The notes beneath the pieces were generated by a model. The model searched no databases and was not told the DNA's origin. It saw only the letters and a program-made list of their open reading frames with translations. The translations under genes were made by a program, and so were the position numbers. From the NCBI RefSeq assembly GCF_000188695.1, contig NW_004754923.1, forward strand, positions 703,014-717,404: a DNA stretch of 14,391 bases, in the 5' to 3' direction. The DNA is from Salpingoeca rosetta. Its lineage: Eukaryota; Opisthokonta; Choanoflagellata; Craspedida; Salpingoecidae. This document shows positions 11,568 through 14,391 of the stretch, one piece after another (positions within the stretch are counted from its first letter, which is position 1; every line of letters begins with the position of its first letter).

Positions 11568-11894
11568 ACGTGTTTGTCTTTGTGCATGCGCGTGTGTGTG
11601 TGTGTGTGTGTGGAGAGTAACAGTGTGTNNNNNNNNNNNNNNNNNNNNNNNNNNNNNNNNNNNNNNNNNNNNNNNNNNNNNNNNNNNNNNNNNNNNNNNN
11701 NNNNNNNNNNNNNNNNNNNNNNNNNNNNNNNNNNNNNNNNNNNNNNNNNNNNNNNNNNNNNNNNNNNNNNNNNNNNNNNNNNNNNNNNNNNNNNNNNNNN
11801 NNNNNNNNNNNNNNNNNNNNNNNNNNNNNNNNNNNNNNNNNNNNNNNNNNNNNNNNNNNNNNNNNNNNNNNNNNNNNNNNNNNNNNNNNNNCGC

Positions 11895-11927
<33 letters not shown>

Positions 11928-12209
11928 TGTGTGTGTGTGTGTGTGCGTGCTTCTTTGAATGCAAAGAAGGAGAAGAAGCTACCTCACTCACTCACCTGGC
12001 CGCTCGACTCTCCACCCCAACTACCAACGCACACACACACACACACACACCAGCGCCTGATTGCGCATGCGAATGAGGCGCTTGAGCCGCTGCGTGCACG
12101 CATGGACGTTGCCCGCCGGGAGATGCTCAAGGTGTACGATGGCAAGATTGACCGCAGCCGACAAGTGCGCCAGGTCTACCCGATGCGAGCATACCACCAC
12201 CTCAACTAG
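5711..12209 (+). CDS. Unrecognised 1,014-residue protein with an acidic central region (14 exons)
   Basis: Exons: 5711-6033, 6303-6371, 6594-6918, 7159-7236, 7494-7632, 7981-8233, 8520-8697, 8921-9963, 10223-10271, 10450-10584, 10770-10847, 11002-11061, 11261-11419, 12054-12209 (TAG). The summed length is 3,045 bases, a whole number of codons, and all junction phases agree. Residues 1-100 are Ser/Gly/Ala-rich. Residues about 100-455 look mostly helical, without a transmembrane run. Residues about 456-800 hold blocks of Asp/Gly, including a run of 10 Asp, around a charged helical stretch ([20 protein letters not shown]). Residues about 803-1014 are again helical and end [12 protein letters not shown] recognise no domain or catalytic motif. 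The start could be the in-frame ATG at 5594 (39 residues longer), 5711 or 5714. Intron 13 contains the N gap, so an exon could be missing there. It lies head-to-tail with PUF60; no shared role is evident. Confidence 0.72.
6541..6603 (+). repeat. Imperfect AAGC/GAGC tandem at an intron-exon border
   Basis: Repeated aagc, gagc and tagc units cover the 3' end of intron 2 and the start of exon 3 of the unknown gene. An in-frame TAG at 6571-6573 excludes earlier starts. Only the AGs ending at 6581 and 6593 keep frame, giving two possible exon starts (6582 or 6594) that differ by four residues. Neither has a good polypyrimidine tract. Confidence 0.6.
7250..7346 (+). repeat. CA-rich repeat in intron 4 of the unknown gene
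   Basis: CA dinucleotide runs interrupted by AA, TA and CG units, inside intron 7237-7493. Confidence 0.85.
7667..7804 (+). repeat. TG repeat with CG interruptions in intron 5 of the unknown gene
   Basis: A TG run of about 138 bases with scattered CG dinucleotides, beginning about 35 bases after donor GTGAGT at 7633. The rest of the intron, to 7980, is repeat-free and A/C-rich; I see no gene in it. Confidence 0.9.
8921..9963 (+). other. Acidic, disordered exon of the unknown protein
   Basis: This 1,043-base exon is by far the largest in the window. GAT/GAC/GGC codons give Asp-Gly clusters at about 8950-9000, 9255-9290 (ten Asp in a row), 9610-9655 and 9765-9860. Between them lie charged helical segments and a Ser-rich piece ([19 protein letters not shown]). 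Such regions are typical of nuclear or chromatin-linked proteins, but that is only suggestive. The final helical segment ([19 protein letters not shown]) looks more ordered. Confidence 0.75.
10020..10140 (+). repeat. TG-rich repeat in intron 8 of the unknown gene
   Basis: TG runs interrupted by GA, CA and TA lie inside intron 9964-10222, whose donor is GTAAGT and acceptor ggcgacag. Confidence 0.75.
11451..11567 (+). repeat. (CG)8 joined to TG repeat in intron 13 of the unknown gene
   Basis: Eight CG units (11451-11466) run directly into a TG run with a few CG interruptions, extending to 11567. It begins about 30 bases after the donor at 11420. The whole block is alternating purine-pyrimidine sequence. 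Confidence 0.9.
11629..11891. other. Assembly gap (263 N)
   Basis: Unknown sequence flanked on both sides by TG repeats, within intron 11420-12053 of the unknown gene. The gap was probably caused by the repeat. An exon hidden inside it cannot be excluded, although the exons on either side already join in phase 0. Confidence 0.97.
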
Positions 12210-12800
12210 CTTTGTCTTTCCCCTCTCTCGGTTGTGCTCCACGGACCAGTGTATGTGTGTGCGTGTGTTTGTGTCGATGTGTGTGTGTGTCTGTGTCTGT
12301 GTGTCTGTGTGTCTGTGTGTCTGTGTCTGTGTGTCTGTGTGTCTGGGTCTGTCTGTGTCTATCTGGGTCTGTCTGTGTCTGTCTGTGTCTGTGTGTGTAA
12401 CGGTTTGTCAGAGGCTTGGCCGCGTATTCCAAGTGCTGGGCATCAAAGTGTTTTAAGTGACGAGTAACCTTGCATGGATTGTATCCCTCTTTTTGCCAGT
12501 GCCCTCATGAAGGCATTGCCAACATGATGTGGTCACTTTGCATTCGTCTTCGTGTTTTCGTCATATTTGCCCTGTGTATGTGTGTTTGCCGCTACTGCAG
12601 CTTGTTTATTGGCTGGTTCACGCAGGGGCGATAGTAACAGCTGTAGCGCTAACTTACTTGCTCTCCTTCCATCAATCATACCAATGCTCTTCACATTATC
12701 GTCACCGTGATCTCACACGCGCCAATCGTCGCTCTCTTCAAGTAAAAACCGATGCACGTTTACATGCACGCTGCCACTGAGCTTTGCATATCACATCACA
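12210..12800. other. Convergent intergenic region
   Basis: This 591-base gap lies between the stop codons of two convergent genes. Bases about 12245-12398 are TGTG/TGTC repeats. The rest, about 12400-12800, is ordinary mixed sequence in which I see no gene. It contains the reverse-strand poly(A) signal at 12605-12610. No AATAAA for the plus-strand gene was seen. Confidence 0.7.
12605..12610 (-). promoter_or_regulatory. Likely poly(A) signal of the Taspase-1-like gene
   Basis: TTTATT on the plus strand reads AATAAA on the minus strand, about 190 bases beyond the Taspase stop codon. Confidence 0.5.
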
Positions 12801-12865
12801 TTACTGCTCCCGTTGGCCGTCAAGTGAGACTGCAATCTGCTGATGCGGCGACACCTTCATAAATG

Positions 12866-12953
<88 letters not shown>

Positions 12954-13189
12954 TGGAGTGAGGGTGGTCGAGGTGCCTGTAAATGGGAGCGATGGACTGA
13001 GACGACTCGAGTTCGGCAATGTGCAACCATGTACCTCTGGCTCTGCGTGGTGTGTTGCGTATCCAAAGACAAGCCCGGCATGCTGTTGCGACACATCGAT
13101 GGTCGCGCGTGTCAATTGCACCTCACCAGCATCCCTGAGAGAGAAGAGAGAGTGTGTGTGCGTGTGTGTATGCGTGCGTGTATGTGTAT

Positions 13190-13239
<50 letters not shown>

Positions 13240-14256
13240 TGAGACGATCAAACAAAGCAGCAACAAAACACAATACATGCTGAGCAACACTGTGCCGTGC
13301 GTGTGAGCAGAGCGTGATGCTTCGTGTGCCTGCCCACCTGTGTTTGGTTCCGGTCAGTGTAAGGGAGAGGGCTGCGAATGCTGTGGAAGGGAACCTTTGA
13401 CGAAACTTCGCCACGGCGTCGCGTGTGCACCCCCTCGCCAGCATCGTGGACAGCACGTCCTCCCCCGTGCCTGATGACCGAGAGAGAGAGCGAGAGAGAG
13501 AGAGAGAGCGAGAGAGAGAGAGAGACAGAGAGAGAGAAAGCGTGTGTGCGTGTGTGCGCGTGCGTGTGTGTGAGTTAATGTGCGAGTGTGTTGCGTGTTT
13601 GTCTGTCCACCTGTGTGCCTTGTTGTGTATCCAGTGGAGCCTTTGACACCATCCATGTGTTGCGTCGTGTCCAACCTGTTGTGATGGTTGCTGATTGCGT
13701 AATGGTCCCGTCCTCGTGGTTCTGTGGATCAACCCAAACGCTGAACGGAACCAGTACACACGACGTCAACAGTCAACATACAGCGGACATTATCGCCGAC
13801 ACCCTCCCCCGCACACGCACACACACACACACGCGCACGCATGCACACACACGCACGCATGCACATGCTCTGACCCTGCTCCTGGCACGCCTGCCAGACC
13901 AACACGCCCGTCGTCCTTGAGGATGTGGCCGCCGCTCGACACAACTGCACACACACACGCATGGTAACAGAGATGATGAAGAAGATGATGACGATGTGAA
14001 TGTGTGTGAACAAAGGCAATTTCGTTGCATGGTTCATGTGTGTGTGTGTACGCGCTTTTGTGAATGCGCTCACTTGCAATAATGGCACCGCTTGTGTGCA
14101 CGGCGACGAGTCCAACGGTGTCGCGCACCGAATCCTGATCATCACCATCACACGTGCTGGTGCTGGTAGTGGTGGCGTCTGTCTTTGCGCGCTTTGTCAA
14201 GTTCTCTGCTTGCTGTAACACGGCCTTCCACTTGCGGCACGCAGCGAGCCGTCGCC
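12801..14256 (-). CDS. TASP1: Taspase-1-like threonine aspartase, C-terminal half (six exons, 5'-partial)
   Basis: Minus-strand exons in order: 14256-14074, 13944-13875, 13740-13676, 13470-13338, 13134-13035, 12866-12801 (TAA). All phases agree, giving about 205 residues. Taspase-1 is an Ntn-hydrolase of the asparaginase-2 family that cleaves itself before a Thr and, in animals, cuts MLL and TFIIA after Asp. The catalytic site is visible: DTVG (nucleophile Thr at 14119-14117), then VSSGGHILKDDGRVG and PGAG, then TTGTGEDVLSTMLARGC, matching human DTVGAV, SSGG-GRVG and SGCGEHLVRTILARE. Later exons give HAGLVFGYA and QIAVSLDG, paralleling the human C-terminus. Upstream of the Thr, basic clusters RKWK and KRAK lie where human Taspase-1 has its nuclear localisation signal. 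The first exon begins at acceptor gactgcag; the alpha-subunit half lies beyond the right edge. The exon 13470-13338 and its join to 13134 are the least certain. I see no frameshift or stop. Confidence 0.85.
12871..12949 (+). repeat. (GT)n in the last Taspase intron
   Basis: An uninterrupted 79-base GT run (CA in the sense of the gene) ends right beside the acceptor of the last exon (atag, 12870-12867). There is almost no space for a normal polypyrimidine tract. Confidence 0.93.
13195..13238 (+). repeat. TG repeat in Taspase intron 13135-13337
   Basis: A TG run preceded by TATG and CGTG units; CA in the sense of the gene. Confidence 0.9.
13480..13539 (+). repeat. (GA)n in Taspase intron 13471-13675
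   Basis: An imperfect GA run, CT in the sense of the gene. It sits directly upstream of acceptor gtcatcag (exon 13470-13338), so it serves as a polypyrimidine tract. Confidence 0.85.
13808..13866 (+). repeat. CA repeat in Taspase intron 13741-13874
   Basis: CA runs interrupted by GCATG and CG units; TG in the sense of the gene. The block lies just after the donor GTCAGA. Confidence 0.8.
13875..14119 (-). other. Taspase catalytic Thr and substrate-pocket segment (two exons)
   Basis: The nucleophile ACC codon at 14119-14117 follows GAC (Asp), the autocleavage site. The exon ends at 14074 with donor GTGAGC. The next exon begins at 13944 after gtgtgcag and completes an Ile codon before VSSGG. 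The SSGG and GRVG motifs line the substrate pocket in this family. The residue after GRVG is Leu here, where ordinary aspartylglucosaminidases have Asp and human Taspase-1 has Gln; this favours the Taspase branch. Confidence 0.8.
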
Positions 14257-14262
14257 CTGCAG

Positions 14263-14391
14263 TCAGAGTTAATGTGTACGTGTACGTGCGTGCGTGCGTG
14301 AGTGAGCGTGTGTGTGTGTGTGCATGTGTATGTGTGTGTGTGTGTGTGCGTGTGTATGTGTGAGTGTATGTGCGTGTGCGTGTGTATGTGT
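14263..14391 (-). other. Upstream intron of the Taspase-1-like gene (partial)
   Basis: From 14275 to the window end the plus strand is TG/CG/TATG repeats (CA in the sense of the gene). No exon is visible. It is read as intron ending at acceptor ctgactgcag. Confidence 0.6.

Noticed and set aside
12495..12525. Small hairpin (AGTGCC...GGCATT) after the unknown gene
   Set aside because: Only a six-pair stem with one G-T pair; it does not resemble the histone stem-loop and is expected by chance.
12410..12800. Possible small gene in the convergent gap
   Set aside because: The open frames are short, lack splice partners and show no recognisable protein sequence.
13695..13967. Plus-strand frames over the Taspase exons, including one reading LEDVAAARHN that recalls the start of serine/threonine dehydratases
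   Set aside because: They are opposite-strand shadows. The minus-strand exons give the Taspase motifs with consistent phases, and no dehydratase continuation exists.

Overview
The window is eukaryotic nuclear DNA. It holds three intron-rich protein genes with mostly GT-AG introns of about 110-680 bp. Long (TG)n/(CA)n microsatellites sit in most introns and in both intergenic gaps, but no run of TG or CA repeats was seen inside an exon. The PUF60 and Taspase-1 homologues, the Gln-rich low-complexity coding and the dense introns suggest a holozoan protist. A choanoflagellate is my best guess, but this is inference; nothing here fixes the species. Most long open frames (Cys-Val, His-Thr repeats) are translations of the microsatellites and are not genes. 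One 263-base assembly gap (N) lies inside an intron.

Layout. (1) 201-5388, plus strand: PUF60-like splicing factor (poly-U-binding; two RRMs and a C-terminal U2AF-homology motif), 15 exons in view, 5' end missing to the left. Its exons join in a consistent frame for about 595 residues. One intron appears to be of the GC-AG type, and one large intron carries a non-repetitive island with antisense protein-like reading frames. (2) 5389-5710: short intergenic gap with a 50-copy TG repeat, a likely poly(A) signal and the leader of the next gene. (3) 5711-12209, plus strand: an unrecognised protein of about 1,014 residues in 14 exons, with largely helical ends and a long Asp/Gly-rich disordered middle. 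(4) 12210-12800: convergent intergenic region. (5) 12801-14256, minus strand: the C-terminal half of a Taspase-1 homologue (threonine aspartase, Ntn-hydrolase/asparaginase-2 family) in six exons, including the catalytic Thr. Its 5' part runs off the right edge.

The genes do not look like a functional cluster. PUF60 acts in 3' splice-site recognition, Taspase-1 is a site-specific nuclear protease in animals, and the middle gene is unknown. The points most worth following are the fragmented Taspase-1 gene, which no single reading frame reveals, the unknown acidic protein, and the relation between repeat-filled introns and splicing. All exon boundaries were chosen by eye from splice signals, frame continuity and recalled family similarity; none was checked by alignment or RNA data.
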